Source: Clostridia bacterium
Lineage (GTDB): Bacteria > Bacillota > Clostridia > Oscillospirales > UBA644
NCBI GenBank assembly: GCA_017623475.1
Contig: JAGAPC010000036.1
Location: 1-32,242, forward strand
Direction of reading: 5' to 3'
Length of the DNA stretch: 32,242 bases
Made by a program: the position numbers and the translations under genes. This document shows positions 15,071 through 23,786 of this stretch, one piece after another. Below the pieces are notes generated by a model. That model had not been told where the DNA came from. It worked only from the letters and a program-made list of their open reading frames with translations, and did no database searches. Within the stretch, counting starts at the first letter, position 1, and each line of letters starts with the position of its first letter.

Positions 15071-16417
15071 TTAACTCTCTCTGATATTTTTAATAATATC
15101 GTCGATGCGGAGCTTGAGGTTGGAATTCATACGGATTTTGTATTCCACCCGTTCGATGGCGTGGTGGACGGTGGAGTGGTCCCGGTTGCCGAACTGCTTT
15201 CCGATTTCGGGGAGCGACATGGGCGTGATCTCCCGCATGATATACATGGCGATCTGCCGGGCGTTGGTAATTTTTTCCACCCGCCGGGAAGAGCAGATTT
15301 CGTCGATGGTCACGTCGTATTCTCTGGAAACCTCCAAAAGAATTTTATCAATCACAACCGGCAGGGGTTGATTTTCGTTGGTAATATCCCGGATTGCCGA
15401 TTGGGCGATTGCCATATTGGGGGTAGATTGGGAGATCAGGCGGTACGCCATCATCTTCTTCAGAACCCCTTCGATCTGACGGATGTTGCTCTTGACGTGC
15501 TGGGCGATAAATTCAATAACCTCGTCGGACAGATCCATTTTATAGAAAACGCACCGCTGACGGATAATTGCCGCTTTCAGCTCGTAATCCGGCTGACCTA
15601 CCGATACGATAACCCCCGATTCAAAGCGGGAACGGAGACGGTCGGTTAAAAGCTGAATATCCCGAGGGGGACGGTCGGAAACCAGGACGATCTGAGTGTT
15701 TTCCACGTAAAGAGCCTCGAAGGTGTGGAAAAATTCACTTTGGGTTGCTTCCTTGCCGCCGATAAACTGAACGTCGTCCATCATGAAAAGATCCACGGAA
15801 CGGTATTTATTTTTGAATTCCGCCTGGGTGTTGTTTCGTACGGCGTCGATAAATTCGTTGGTAAAATCCTCACTGCGGACGTAGAGACATTTTTTATCGG
15901 GATATTTCCGTTTTACTTCGTTTTCAATGGCGTAAAGAAGGTGGGTTTTACCCAGACCGGAAGCCCCGTAAATAAACAGGGGATTGTACGCTCCCGACGG
16001 ATTTTGTGCCACCGCCATACAGGCGGCGTGGGCATGGCGGTTGGAATCCCCCACCACGAAGCTTTCAAAGGTATATTCCGGATGAACGATGGAGGCGGTA
16101 AAGTTGGAGATGGGATCTTCCTCTTCCTTCGTTTCTTCCTCCGTTTTATGGGAGGGGGCGGATTTTACGTTTTCTTCCTGGGTAATGACGTTAATATCAA
16201 TTTCAAACCCCACCACCTCGGTCATGGCGGCGGCGATGACGTCTTTATATTTGGACATAACGATGTCTCTTTGGAAGGGAGAGGGGGAGATCAGAAGGGC
16301 GGCGTCGTCTTTGTACGCCACGGGCTCCAAGGTTTTGATCCACATATCCAAAGCGTTTTTGGTTACCATTTCCTGTAATTGAACCAAGGTTTTTTCCCAC
16401 ACGTTACGGAAGGTCAT
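15071..16417 (-). CDS. dnaA: Chromosomal replication initiator DnaA
   Basis: 448 aa AAA+ initiator that binds DnaA boxes and opens oriC. Domain I is at 1-80, an acidic linker at about 85-105, AAA+ Walker A GASGLGKT at 151-158, Walker B DDVQ at 214-217, and the C-terminal DNA-binding helix-turn-helix around SSRRVEKITNARQIAMYI with the signature GNRDHSTVHHAI. I chose ATG 16417 (MTFRNVWE) because AGGAG lies eight bases upstream; 22 further in-frame codons upstream look non-homologous. Leftward transcription from here and rightward from rpmH mark the origin flip. Confidence 0.98.
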   Translation of the reverse strand: MTFRNVWEKTLVQLQEMVTKNALDMWIKTLEPVAYKDDAALLISPSPFQRDIVMSKYKDVIAAAMTEVVGFEIDINVITQEENVKSAPSHKTEEETKEEEDPISNFTASIVHPEYTFESFVVGDSNRHAHAACMAVAQNPSGAYNPLFIYGASGLGKTHLLYAIENEVKRKYPDKKCLYVRSEDFTNEFIDAVRNNTQAEFKNKYRSVDLFMMDDVQFIGGKEATQSEFFHTFEALYVENTQIVLVSDRPPRDIQLLTDRLRSRFESGVIVSVGQPDYELKAAIIRQRCVFYKMDLSDEVIEFIAQHVKSNIRQIEGVLKKMMAYRLISQSTPNMAIAQSAIRDITNENQPLPVVIDKILLEVSREYDVTIDEICSSRRVEKITNARQIAMYIMREITPMSLPEIGKQFGNRDHSTVHHAIERVEYKIRMNSNLKLRIDDIIKNIRES

Positions 16418-16509
16418 AGTGTTTTTCTCCTGTCCCGGCTTGTCCCAAGGGAAGGGAAGAGCCGATATATAAAAGTAGTACAAGATAAAATATAAAATAA
16501 TTTAATATT

Positions 16510-16538
16510 ATAATAACATATCTTATTTAATTAAGCAA
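16510..16538 (-). promoter_or_regulatory. Candidate dnaA promoter in an AT-rich gap
   Basis: On the minus strand TTGCTT and TATTAT are spaced by 17 bases, giving a start near 16503 and a leader of about 85 nt to dnaA. The surrounding 16465-16560 is very AT-rich, so a chance match is possible. No good DnaA box is visible here, unlike the dnaA-dnaN gap. Confidence 0.4.
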
Positions 16539-16589
16539 GGATTTTTATAAATTTGTTAAAAAAAGTTCCGATTTTCCGCGTCATTTCTC

Positions 16590-16618
16590 TTGACATTTTC
16601 CGGTTTTTCATATATAAT
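16590..16618 (+). promoter_or_regulatory. Consensus promoter of the rpmH operon
   Basis: Perfect TTGACA, 17-base spacer, perfect TATAAT. It drives rpmH-rnpA-yidD with a leader of about 60 nt. It diverges from dnaA across about 170 bases. Confidence 0.9.
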
Positions 16619-16684
16619 AGTGGAAGAAATCGGCTTGGGGGTATTATGCCCTGTTGCCGCGAAAACCCGGAAGGAGGGAAAAAA

Positions 16685-16819
16685 ATGGTAAGAACCTATC
16701 AGCCGAAAAAGCGTCAGCGGAAAAAGGAACACGGCTTCCGTAAGCGTATGAAGACTGCCAACGGCCGCAAAGTGCTCGCCAGAAGAAGAGCGAAGGGCAG
16801 AAAGCAACTGACCTATTGA
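16685..16819 (+). CDS. rpmH: 50S ribosomal protein L34
   Basis: 44 aa, highly basic. The sequence runs [18 protein letters not shown], then [20 protein letters not shown], which is the L34 pattern over its full length. ATG 16685 follows an AAGGAGGG ribosome site by about eight bases. The TGA stop overlaps the rnpA ATG (TGATG), coupling ribosomal protein and RNase P protein synthesis as in most bacteria. Confidence 0.97.
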   Translation: MVRTYQPKKRQRKKEHGFRKRMKTANGRKVLARRRAKGRKQLTY

Positions 16820-17157
16820 TGAGAACCACACAAACCATCTGTGAAAACCGTCTTTACCGCCGTCTTTACAAAAGCGGAAAGAGCGTAGTAACGCCTCTTT
16901 TCGTCCTTTATTTCCGTAAAAACGGGCGGGAAAATAACCGTTTGGGGATCACCACGTCCACCAAGGTGGGCAAAGCGGTGCAGCGAAGCCGCTGCCGCAG
17001 GGTGCTGCGGGAAGCCTACCGACTTTTGGAGCCGGAAATGGAATCGGGATACGATTTTATTTTGGTTGCCCGAAGCAAAACGGCGACCGTATCCATGAAC
17101 GCGGTCAAGGAGACGCTAAAAAACGTATTGGAACGCCAGGGAGCGATGAAAGCATGA
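16819..17157 (+). CDS. rnpA: Ribonuclease P protein component
   Basis: 112 aa basic protein that assists the RNase P RNA in trimming tRNA 5' leaders. The family signature region [17 protein letters not shown] is present at about 53-69; the usual RNR core reads RSR here, an Asn-to-Ser change. ATG 16819 overlaps the rpmH stop; a TTG three bases upstream is a less likely start. The stop overlaps the yidD start by four bases. Confidence 0.94.
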   Translation: MRTTQTICENRLYRRLYKSGKSVVTPLFVLYFRKNGRENNRLGITTSTKVGKAVQRSRCRRVLREAYRLLEPEMESGYDFILVARSKTATVSMNAVKETLKNVLERQGAMKA

Positions 17158-17387
17158 AATCCGTCGCTCTGTGGCTTATCCGTTTTTATCAGCGTCATAT
17201 TTCCCCTTACAAGCCCCCCTCGTGCAAGTTCGTTCCAACCTGTTCTCAATATGCCGTACAAGCATTGGAGGAACACGGATTTTGGAAAGGCTCTTGTTTG
17301 GCGATTTGGCGGATTTTACGGTGCAACCCTTTTTCCAAGGGCGGTTACGACCCGGTTCCAACCAAAAACACAACAGGCAAACCATGA
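17154..17387 (+). CDS. yidD: Membrane protein insertion efficiency factor YidD
   Basis: 77 aa. The family core is visible: [11 protein letters not shown] near the start, then [19 protein letters not shown] and [24 protein letters not shown]. It is a small amphipathic protein thought to work beside YidC at the inner face of the membrane. It overlaps rnpA by four bases (ATGA) and is followed by a terminator-like hairpin before yidC. Confidence 0.96.
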   Translation: MKSVALWLIRFYQRHISPYKPPSCKFVPTCSQYAVQALEEHGFWKGSCLAIWRILRCNPFSKGGYDPVPTKNTTGKP

Positions 17388-17392
17388 AAAAT

Positions 17393-17438
17393 CCTTTTCG
17401 GAGAGATTTTAAATCCATACCGCCGAAAAGGTTTTTTT
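17393..17438 (+). terminator. Terminator-like hairpin between yidD and yidC
   Basis: CCTTTTCGG (17393-17401) pairs with CCGAAAAGG (17423-17431), followed by seven Ts. The loop is long (21 bases), so strength is uncertain. It separates rpmH-rnpA-yidD from yidC, which suggests partial termination. No clear promoter is visible in the remaining 130 bases before yidC. Confidence 0.6.
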
Positions 17439-17565
17439 GTATTTGCCCACGTTCCGGACAGGCAACGGAACGGCGACGGGGCGGAAGGATTCCGACCTCG
17501 TGTAACGGCACGAAGGTGCCGCCTGGAATGAGTGAAAAACTCCCATATAAAAGAAGGAGTATCTT

Positions 17566-18621
17566 ATGTTTCTCGGATTTTTCAGCAGTATTATGGACAT
17601 TGTAAACGTCCCCCTGGGTCTGATTCTCCAGGGTATTTATTGGGTATTGGGCAATTACGGTTGGTCGATCATCGTATTTGCCGTTCTTGCGAAGGTGTTG
17701 CTGCTGCCTTCTGCGATCAAGAGCCATAAAAATCAGATCCGTATGCAGTCGATTCAGCCGAAAATGAAGCGGCTTGCGGAAAAATACCACAACGACAGCA
17801 GAAACCCCAAATATCAGGAGGAATTGCAGGCGCTCTACGCCGCCGAAGGGTACAACCCCATGTCCGGCTGCCTGCCCCAGCTGATTCAGCTTCCCCTGAT
17901 CTTCGGGTTGTGGAACGTCATCCGCCAGCCCCTCACGTATATTTGTAATTTCTCGGACAATAACCTGTATCAATCGGTCAAGACGATGGTCGAATCTGCC
18001 TCGGACAACGGGGCGGTGGCAAAATTGAGAGAGCTTTTCTCTGCTCATATTACCGACGGAAAATTAGCCGAATATTCGGATAAGGTGCAGCAAGCCCTGG
18101 ATCTGAACGAAATTTATATTGCCGACGCCATCAACTCCAACCGCAACGCCATCGACGGGCTGAACGAAGCCATTCAGCAGAAAAACGTCATCGGCACGGA
18201 ATTTTTGGGGATCAATTTAGGGGAGACCGCCTCCGCCCACGGAATCTGGAGCTGGTTTATCCTGATTCCTATCATCGCGGCGCTTTCCTCCTTCCTGGTT
18301 TCCTATATCAGTATGAAGGCAAACCGCAGCAACACCGACAGCAGTGATCCCACCGCCAAGAGCATGAATATGATGATGTACACCATGCCCCTGCTTTCTC
18401 TGTGGATCGGTTATTCCATGAACGTGGGCGTTGCTATTTATTGGATCGCAAACAACCTTCTTTCTTTGGCGCAAATCCTTCTTCTGCCCAAATTCGTAAA
18501 GAAAAAGGAAGAGGAAAAGCCGGTCAAGGAAAAGAAATTGAACTACACCAAAATTGAAAAAATGAAGCGGGACGAAGCGCTGCTCAACGGCGAGCCTGCC
18601 GAAAAGAAAAAGAAGAAATAA
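17566..18621 (+). CDS. yidC: Membrane protein insertase YidC (SpoIIIJ type)
   Basis: 351 aa polytopic Oxa1/YidC/Alb3-family insertase. The hydrophobic segment GWSIIVFAVLAKVLLLP (about 28-44) is the conserved first core helix; the position that often carries the groove Arg reads Lys here. It is followed by the IQPKMKRL coiled region and the GCLPQLIQLPLIFGLWNVI helix. Further helices lie at about 225-245 and 265-305. The Lys-rich C-terminus (ending in KKKKK) is typical of ribosome-contacting tails. An insert of about 80 residues (130-215) is longer than in B. subtilis. No N-terminal lipobox is seen. AAGGAG lies just upstream of ATG 17566. Jag follows after 15 bases. Confidence 0.96.
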   Translation: MFLGFFSSIMDIVNVPLGLILQGIYWVLGNYGWSIIVFAVLAKVLLLPSAIKSHKNQIRMQSIQPKMKRLAEKYHNDSRNPKYQEELQALYAAEGYNPMSGCLPQLIQLPLIFGLWNVIRQPLTYICNFSDNNLYQSVKTMVESASDNGAVAKLRELFSAHITDGKLAEYSDKVQQALDLNEIYIADAINSNRNAIDGLNEAIQQKNVIGTEFLGINLGETASAHGIWSWFILIPIIAALSSFLVSYISMKANRSNTDSSDPTAKSMNMMMYTMPLLSLWIGYSMNVGVAIYWIANNLLSLAQILLLPKFVKKKEEEKPVKEKKLNYTKIEKMKRDEALLNGEPAEKKKKK

Positions 18622-18636
18622 GAGGATTATTACGAA

Positions 18637-19551
18637 ATGGAAAAGATTTATAAGGGAAAAACCATTGAAGACGCCGTTGCAAAGGCGTGCAAGGAATTGG
18701 GTCTGACCACCGACGATTTCAGCCAGGAAGTGCTGGAATTGGGGGCGAAAGGCTTTTTGGGCATCGGCTCGAAGGACGCCGTGGTAAAAATTACCTATAC
18801 CCCCGACGTTTGTCAATGCGTTCGGGATTATCTGGAAGGTCTGTTTGAAAAAATGGGCATCGACGACGTTGCCCTGGATATTACCCTGGAAAAGGAAACG
18901 GTTCTTATCCAGGTCACCGGCGACAACGCCAATCTTCTGATGAAAAATCGGGGCGAAGGGGTTGACGCGCTTCAGCTTTTGCTGTCCCTCATCGTCAATC
19001 GGGATTGCGGGGAATATTACAAAATTTCCTTTAACGTCAACGATTACAAGGAAAAGACCAAGAACCGTCTGGAAGCCTTGGCAATCAAGACCGCAACCCA
19101 GGTGGTCAAGAACCGCAGAAAGACCACCCTGCCTCCCATGACCTCCTTCCAGAGAAGAATTATCCATGCAAAGCTGCAGGATTTTGAAAAGGTCACCACC
19201 TATTCTGTCGGGGAAGATCCCAACCGCCGCGTCGTGGTTTCTTACACCGGGGAAGACGGTCCCGCACCCCGTCCCAATCGGGATTTCCGCAAGGGCAACC
19301 GCAACGACCGCGGTCCGCGCCGTGACGGAAATCGGGGCGGCAAGGGCGGCTACGCAAAACGCTCCGACGATCGGAGACCTCGTCGGGAATACGTTCCCGA
19401 GGGAGAGGTTTACACCGGTCCCATCACCCACCTTCCCGGGGAAAAATTGTCCGGCTCCGCCGCGAAATCTTCCGCAACCGTGGAAACGGCGGGTGCTTCC
19501 GCCTCTCCCGTTACCGGCGGAACCCCCTTTACCATGGATTCTGAAAACTAA
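18637..19551 (+). CDS. khpB: Jag / KhpB RNA-binding protein
   Basis: 304 aa. It has the Jag N-terminal domain (1-50, with GAKGFLGIGSKDAVV), a KH domain (about 70-145) and an R3H domain with R-x-x-x-H in RRIIHAKL (about 165-205). A long Arg/Gly- and Pro-rich disordered tail (about 210-304) follows, unusually long for the family. The KH loop, usually GxxG, reads KNRG (in LLMKNRGEGVDALQ), so the first Gly is replaced by Lys. In Firmicutes KhpB pairs with KhpA in RNA binding and cell-wall growth control. It is co-transcribed with yidC and ends at a strong terminator. Confidence 0.94.
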   Translation: MEKIYKGKTIEDAVAKACKELGLTTDDFSQEVLELGAKGFLGIGSKDAVVKITYTPDVCQCVRDYLEGLFEKMGIDDVALDITLEKETVLIQVTGDNANLLMKNRGEGVDALQLLLSLIVNRDCGEYYKISFNVNDYKEKTKNRLEALAIKTATQVVKNRRKTTLPPMTSFQRRIIHAKLQDFEKVTTYSVGEDPNRRVVVSYTGEDGPAPRPNRDFRKGNRNDRGPRRDGNRGGKGGYAKRSDDRRPRREYVPEGEVYTGPITHLPGEKLSGSAAKSSATVETAGASASPVTGGTPFTMDSEN

Positions 19552-19560
19552 ACCTTCGGA

Positions 19561-19593
19561 AAAGCGGATTGATTGATCAATCCGCTTTTTTTA
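19561..19593 (+). terminator. Strong terminator after khpB
   Basis: 14-pair perfect stem AAAAGCGGATTGAT/ATCAATCCGCTTTT with a two-base apex, followed by Ts. It ends the rpmH-to-khpB unit. Confidence 0.9.
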
Positions 19594-19626
19594 AATGCAA
19601 AATGCAAAATGCAAAATGTAAAATAA
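19594..19626. repeat. Family D heptamer repeat (TGCAAAA)
   Basis: AAATGCAAAATGCAAAATG-type tandem heptamers directly after the khpB terminator, in the opposite orientation to 219-252. Confidence 0.7.
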
Positions 19627-19629
19627 TAT

Positions 19630-19750
19630 CTTCAATCTTCAGCGACTCGCTACGCTCGCTGCATAAGTTCGGCTTAGCTAAAAATCCTACGCCCACGGCT
19701 TGAATTTTTAGAGCCTCACTTAACTCTTCACTCTTAACTCTTCACTCTTA
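19630..19750 (-). repeat. Family B repeat copy B4
   Basis: Same order as B2: AGCGACTCGCTACGCTCGCT, GCATAAGTTCGGCTTAGC, CTAAAAATCC.., GAGCCTCACTTAACTC and CTTCACTC heptads. It ends 14 bases before the mnmE start, so it forms the leader of that gene. Confidence 0.82.
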
Positions 19751-19764
19751 TTCGAGGTGTTTAT

Positions 19765-21114
19765 ATGTCCACCATCGCCGCATTAGCCACCGCGCCCTTT
19801 CGGGCGGCCATCGGGGTGATCCGCATGTCCGGCCCCGACGCCTTTTCTATCGCCGGACAGGTGTTGCGTTATGCCAACGGTTGCTTGATTGAAGAAGGGC
19901 AGAAGCGCAACGTCTCCTTTGCCCGCATCGCCGACGGAGACGAAATCATTGACGAATGCGTGGTTTGTGCTTTCCGCGGCCCTCATTCCTATACCGGAGA
20001 GGACACGGTGGAGTTTTCCTGCCACGGCGGAGTTTATCTGTTGGATCGGGTGTTGCGGCTTCTTTTTGCCCGCGGGGCACGGCAAGCCGAGGGGGGAGAA
20101 TTCACCAAACGCGCCTTTTTGAACGGAAAAAGCGATCTGACCCGCGCCGAAGGGGTGATGGATCTGATCGATTCGGAATACGCCGCCTCCGCACGGATTG
20201 CCATGAGCGAGCTGGACGGAACGGTGGGGAAGGTGATTTTGGAGATTCGGGACGGACTTTTGGGCATCGCCTCCAAATTGCTGGCTTACGTGGATTATCC
20301 CGACGACGAGATCGGAGAGGTCTCCACCGACGAGATTCAAGCGCTTTTAGAGAATTCGATCCGTTCCGTCGCGTCTCTTTGTGATTCCTACTGCACCGGC
20401 AGGATTTTGAAGGAGGGGGTAAAAACCGCCCTGTGCGGACGCCCCAACGTGGGGAAATCCAGCCTGATGAATCTTTTCTCCGGAACCGACCGTTCCATCG
20501 TCACCGAAATCGCTGGGACGACCCGGGATACGGTGGAGGATACGGTGGTATTCGGGGACGTGAAATTGACCTTGACTGACACCGCCGGGATTCGGGACAC
20601 CGACGATCGGGTAGAAAAAATCGGCGTTTCCAGGGCGCGCAAGGAGATGGAAAAGGCGGAATTGATCTTCTGCGTCTTTTCTCCCGACCTGACCGCCGAG
20701 GATGAAAAACTTGCCGACGAAGCCTTACAATGCCAAGGGAAAACGGTGTTTTTGTTCAATAAATCCGACCTGTTACCCCAAAATCCCCTTCCGAAATGGG
20801 CAGACAAAGCTCCGCATTTTTCGGTCAGCGCAAAGACCGGGGAGGGGATGGACGCGGTTGCAAAATTCGTAAAATCCCTCTTTTCCGCCGAGCTGTCCGG
20901 GGGGAGCGCCGTCATTTCCAACGGACGGCAGTATCAATGCCTTTGTCGGGTGCAACGTGCGTTACGGCGGGCGCGGGAAAATTTGTCTCTGACCCCCGAC
21001 GTGATCGTTTCCGACCTGGAGGAAGCCATCGCCGCGGTGGGGGAAATCACCGGGGAGACCGTCTCCGAACAGGTAATTCACGAGATCTTTTCAAGATTTT
21101 GCGTTGGAAAGTAG
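19765..21114 (+). CDS. mnmE: tRNA modification GTPase MnmE
   Basis: 449 aa. With MnmG it installs the cmnm5 group at wobble U34 of tRNAs. The N-terminal folate-binding domain (1-120) starts [20 protein letters not shown]. The G domain carries GRPNVGKS (225-232), the DTAG motif (272-275) and NKSD. The C-terminal motif is CVGK (446-449), matching the functional C-x-G-K. AGGTG precedes the ATG by about nine bases. It is followed 49 bases later by mnmG, its partner. Confidence 0.97.
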   Translation: MSTIAALATAPFRAAIGVIRMSGPDAFSIAGQVLRYANGCLIEEGQKRNVSFARIADGDEIIDECVVCAFRGPHSYTGEDTVEFSCHGGVYLLDRVLRLLFARGARQAEGGEFTKRAFLNGKSDLTRAEGVMDLIDSEYAASARIAMSELDGTVGKVILEIRDGLLGIASKLLAYVDYPDDEIGEVSTDEIQALLENSIRSVASLCDSYCTGRILKEGVKTALCGRPNVGKSSLMNLFSGTDRSIVTEIAGTTRDTVEDTVVFGDVKLTLTDTAGIRDTDDRVEKIGVSRARKEMEKAELIFCVFSPDLTAEDEKLADEALQCQGKTVFLFNKSDLLPQNPLPKWADKAPHFSVSAKTGEGMDAVAKFVKSLFSAELSGGSAVISNGRQYQCLCRVQRALRRARENLSLTPDVIVSDLEEAIAAVGEITGETVSEQVIHEIFSRFCVGK

Positions 21115-21163
21115 CTTAATTAATGAAAAATGCAAAACATCTCCACTCTTTTCTGAGGTTTAT

Positions 21164-23041
21164 ATGACGAACTATTTTGCCGGAAAATACGATATCGCCG
21201 TCGTAGGGGCGGGACACGCCGGGATCGAGGCCGCCCTTGCCGGGGCAAGGCTTGGGTTCAAGACGGCGTTGTTTACTATTTGTCTCGACGCCGTGGGGAA
21301 TCTTCCCTGCAATCCGTCCATCGGCGGAACGGCAAAGGGACACTTGGTGCGGGAATTGGACGCTTTGGGCGGACAGATGGGTAAGGTCGCCGATCAGGTC
21401 TTTTTGCAGAGTCGGATGCTGAACTTGGGCAAAGGTCCTGCCGTTCATTCTTTGCGGGTGCAGGCAGACCGCCGCCGATATCAGGATACGATGAAGCATA
21501 TCCTGGAATTGGAAGAAAATTTGGAATTAAAGCAAGCCGAGATCAAGGAGCTGGAAAAGGACGGCGATCAATGGCGTTTGACCACCCATTTGGGGGCGCA
21601 ATATCAGGCGAAAGCCGTGATTCTCTCCACCGGAACGTATCTGAAGGGGCGGATCATCGTGGGGGAAACCTTCTACGAGGGCGGTCCCGACGGAATGTTT
21701 GCCGCCACGGGCTTGACCGATTCGCTGAAAAAATTGGGGATCTCCCTGCTTCGGTTCAAGACCGGAACGCCGCCTCGGATCAAGCGGTCGTCGGTGGATC
21801 TGTCTCAGCTGGAGGTTCAACCGGGAGACGAAAAGATCGTGCCCTTTTCCTTTGAAAACGAGGGTAAATTTATCGGGGAAAACACCCATAATTGCTATCT
21901 CGTTCACACCAACGCCGAAACCCATCGGATCATTCGGGAAAATTTGCATCGGTCTCCCCTGTATTCGGGAAATATTACCGGCATCGGGCCGCGGTATTGT
22001 CCGTCCATTGAGGATAAGATCGTCCGTTTTGCGGAAAAGGAACGGCATCAGCTGTTTTTGGAGCCCATGGGCAGAGAGACCGAGGAAATGTACCTGCAGG
22101 GCTTCTCTTCTTCCCTTCCGGAGGACGTGCAGCTGCAGATGCTTCATTCCCTTAAGGGCTTTGAACACGCCGTGATGATGCGCACTGCCTACGCCATCGA
22201 GTACGATTGCGTCGATCCGTTGCAGCTGTCCGCCACCTTGGAATTCAAGGATTTTCCGGGATTGTACGGCGCGGGGCAGTTTAACGGAACCTCCGGATAC
22301 GAGGAAGCCGCCGCCCAGGGACTTGTGGCAGGGATCAACGCGGCGCTGAAGCTGAAGGGGGAAGAGCCCTTGGTTTTGGATCGCGTCTCGTCTTATATCG
22401 GTACGCTGATTGACGATCTGGTTACGAAGGGAACCAACGAGCCATATCGGATGATGACCTCCCGTTCCGAATACCGTCTGTTGCTTCGGCAGGATAACGC
22501 CGACCGACGGCTGACCCCCATGGGGTATCGGATCGGGCTGATCTCGGAAGAACGGTATCAACGGTTTTTGGAAAAATACCGCCTGGTGGACGAAGAAGAA
22601 AAGCGGTGCCGCAACACCCACTTTTCTCCCGAATCGGTTGCTGAGACGCTGGAGAAAAACGGCTCGCCCGCCGTCCACGGGAGCGTCAGTCTGGCGGATC
22701 TGATCCGCCGTCCCGAGTTGACCTATAACGCCCTGGCGCCCATCGATAAAAACCGCCCGAATCTGCCCGACGCGGTGACGGAGCAGGTGGAAATTTCCTT
22801 GAAATACGAGGGGTATATCCGCCGTCAGCTCTCCGCCGTGGAGGAGTTTAAAAAGTTAGAAAACCGAAAGCTGCCCGCCGATCTGGACTATACCACCGTC
22901 AAGGGGTTGCGGCTGGAGGCACAGCAAAAATTGAATAAATTCCGTCCCAATTCCATCGGTCAGGCGTCTCGGATCTCCGGGGTAAATCCGGCGGACGTGA
23001 CGGTTCTGTTGATTTGGTTCGACCGCAGAAAGGAAGAATAA
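21164..23041 (+). CDS. mnmG: tRNA uridine-5-carboxymethylaminomethyl modification enzyme MnmG
   Basis: 625 aa FAD-dependent partner of MnmE. The Rossmann motif [13 protein letters not shown] (13-25) binds [23 protein letters not shown] is the family signature, and [16 protein letters not shown] lies in the C-terminal half. I chose ATG 21164 ([10 protein letters not shown]) with GAGG 6-9 bases upstream; the longer frame from 21104 overlaps mnmE and adds unrelated residues. The length is typical. The trmB start lies two bases after the stop. Confidence 0.97.
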   Translation: MTNYFAGKYDIAVVGAGHAGIEAALAGARLGFKTALFTICLDAVGNLPCNPSIGGTAKGHLVRELDALGGQMGKVADQVFLQSRMLNLGKGPAVHSLRVQADRRRYQDTMKHILELEENLELKQAEIKELEKDGDQWRLTTHLGAQYQAKAVILSTGTYLKGRIIVGETFYEGGPDGMFAATGLTDSLKKLGISLLRFKTGTPPRIKRSSVDLSQLEVQPGDEKIVPFSFENEGKFIGENTHNCYLVHTNAETHRIIRENLHRSPLYSGNITGIGPRYCPSIEDKIVRFAEKERHQLFLEPMGRETEEMYLQGFSSSLPEDVQLQMLHSLKGFEHAVMMRTAYAIEYDCVDPLQLSATLEFKDFPGLYGAGQFNGTSGYEEAAAQGLVAGINAALKLKGEEPLVLDRVSSYIGTLIDDLVTKGTNEPYRMMTSRSEYRLLLRQDNADRRLTPMGYRIGLISEERYQRFLEKYRLVDEEEKRCRNTHFSPESVAETLEKNGSPAVHGSVSLADLIRRPELTYNALAPIDKNRPNLPDAVTEQVEISLKYEGYIRRQLSAVEEFKKLENRKLPADLDYTTVKGLRLEAQQKLNKFRPNSIGQASRISGVNPADVTVLLIWFDRRKEE

Positions 23042-23042
23042 T

Positions 23043-23720
23043 ATGAGAGCAAGAAAGAAGAAAAACACCGTTCCCCGGCTGGAACGGGTGTCCGATTATT
23101 TCGTCCCGGTCATCCCTCAGCCCTCCGGAGAAATTCGTGTGGAGGTGGGGTGCGGAAAGGGGAAATTTATTACCGCCCTTGCCAAGGATCACCCCGACGT
23201 GACCTTTTACGCCCTGGAGAAAATCCCCGACGTCATCGTGATGGCGGCGGAAAAGGCGTCCCGGGAAGAGATCGGAAACGTAAAATTCCTGCTGGCGGAC
23301 GCCAAGGATCTGACCGAGGGCACGGAAAAAACCTTTATGGGGCTGGACGAAAACCGCCAACCCATTCTGCAGGACGTTGCCCACACCGCCCTCTGCCCTA
23401 CGGGATCGGTTTCGGTGTTGTATCTGAATTTTTCCGATCCTCTGCCCAATAAAAAGCACGCGGATCGGCGGCTGACCCACGCCAATTTCCTGGAAAAATA
23501 CCGCACCATTCTGAAGGCGGACGGTCATATCGAATTCAAGACCGATAACAAGCCTCTCTTTGATTTTTCCGTGGAGCAGTTCCGGGAATGTGGGTACGAA
23601 ATCTACGATTATACCGAGGATCTGCACCGTTCGGACATTCCCAATCCCTATCACACGGAATACGAGACTCGCTTTTCGGAAATGGGGATGCCCATTTATT
23701 CCTTGAAGGCAAAGCCCTGA
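23043..23720 (+). CDS. trmB: tRNA (guanine-N7-)-methyltransferase TrmB
   Basis: 225 aa SAM-dependent enzyme that makes m7G46 in tRNA. The SAM site is EVGCGKGKF (34-42). The family signature LYLNFSDPLPNKKHADRRL follows, then TEYETRFSEMG at the end. Two differences from the consensus: an insertion of about 20 residues before LYLNFSDP (around residues 95-120), and DPLPN instead of DPWPK. It starts two bases after mnmG, the slot where many Firmicutes carry rsmG (a 16S rRNA m7G methyltransferase). Confidence 0.93.
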   Translation: MRARKKKNTVPRLERVSDYFVPVIPQPSGEIRVEVGCGKGKFITALAKDHPDVTFYALEKIPDVIVMAAEKASREEIGNVKFLLADAKDLTEGTEKTFMGLDENRQPILQDVAHTALCPTGSVSVLYLNFSDPLPNKKHADRRLTHANFLEKYRTILKADGHIEFKTDNKPLFDFSVEQFRECGYEIYDYTEDLHRSDIPNPYHTEYETRFSEMGMPIYSLKAKP

Positions 23721-23786
23721 AATCCGCTTGTCGCAAGGATTTGAGGGGAAATGCAAAAACCTTGTCCACCTGTTTGGGGGTGCAAA

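Noticed and set aside
16465..16560. AT-rich gap upstream of dnaA as the main unwinding element
   Set aside because: No DnaA boxes are visible beside it; the box cluster and triplet pattern are in the dnaA-dnaN gap. A secondary role cannot be excluded.
17384..17605. 73-codon frame with ATG overlapping the yidD stop
   Set aside because: It runs through the terminator-like hairpin into yidC, has no recognisable sequence, and looks like chance read-through.
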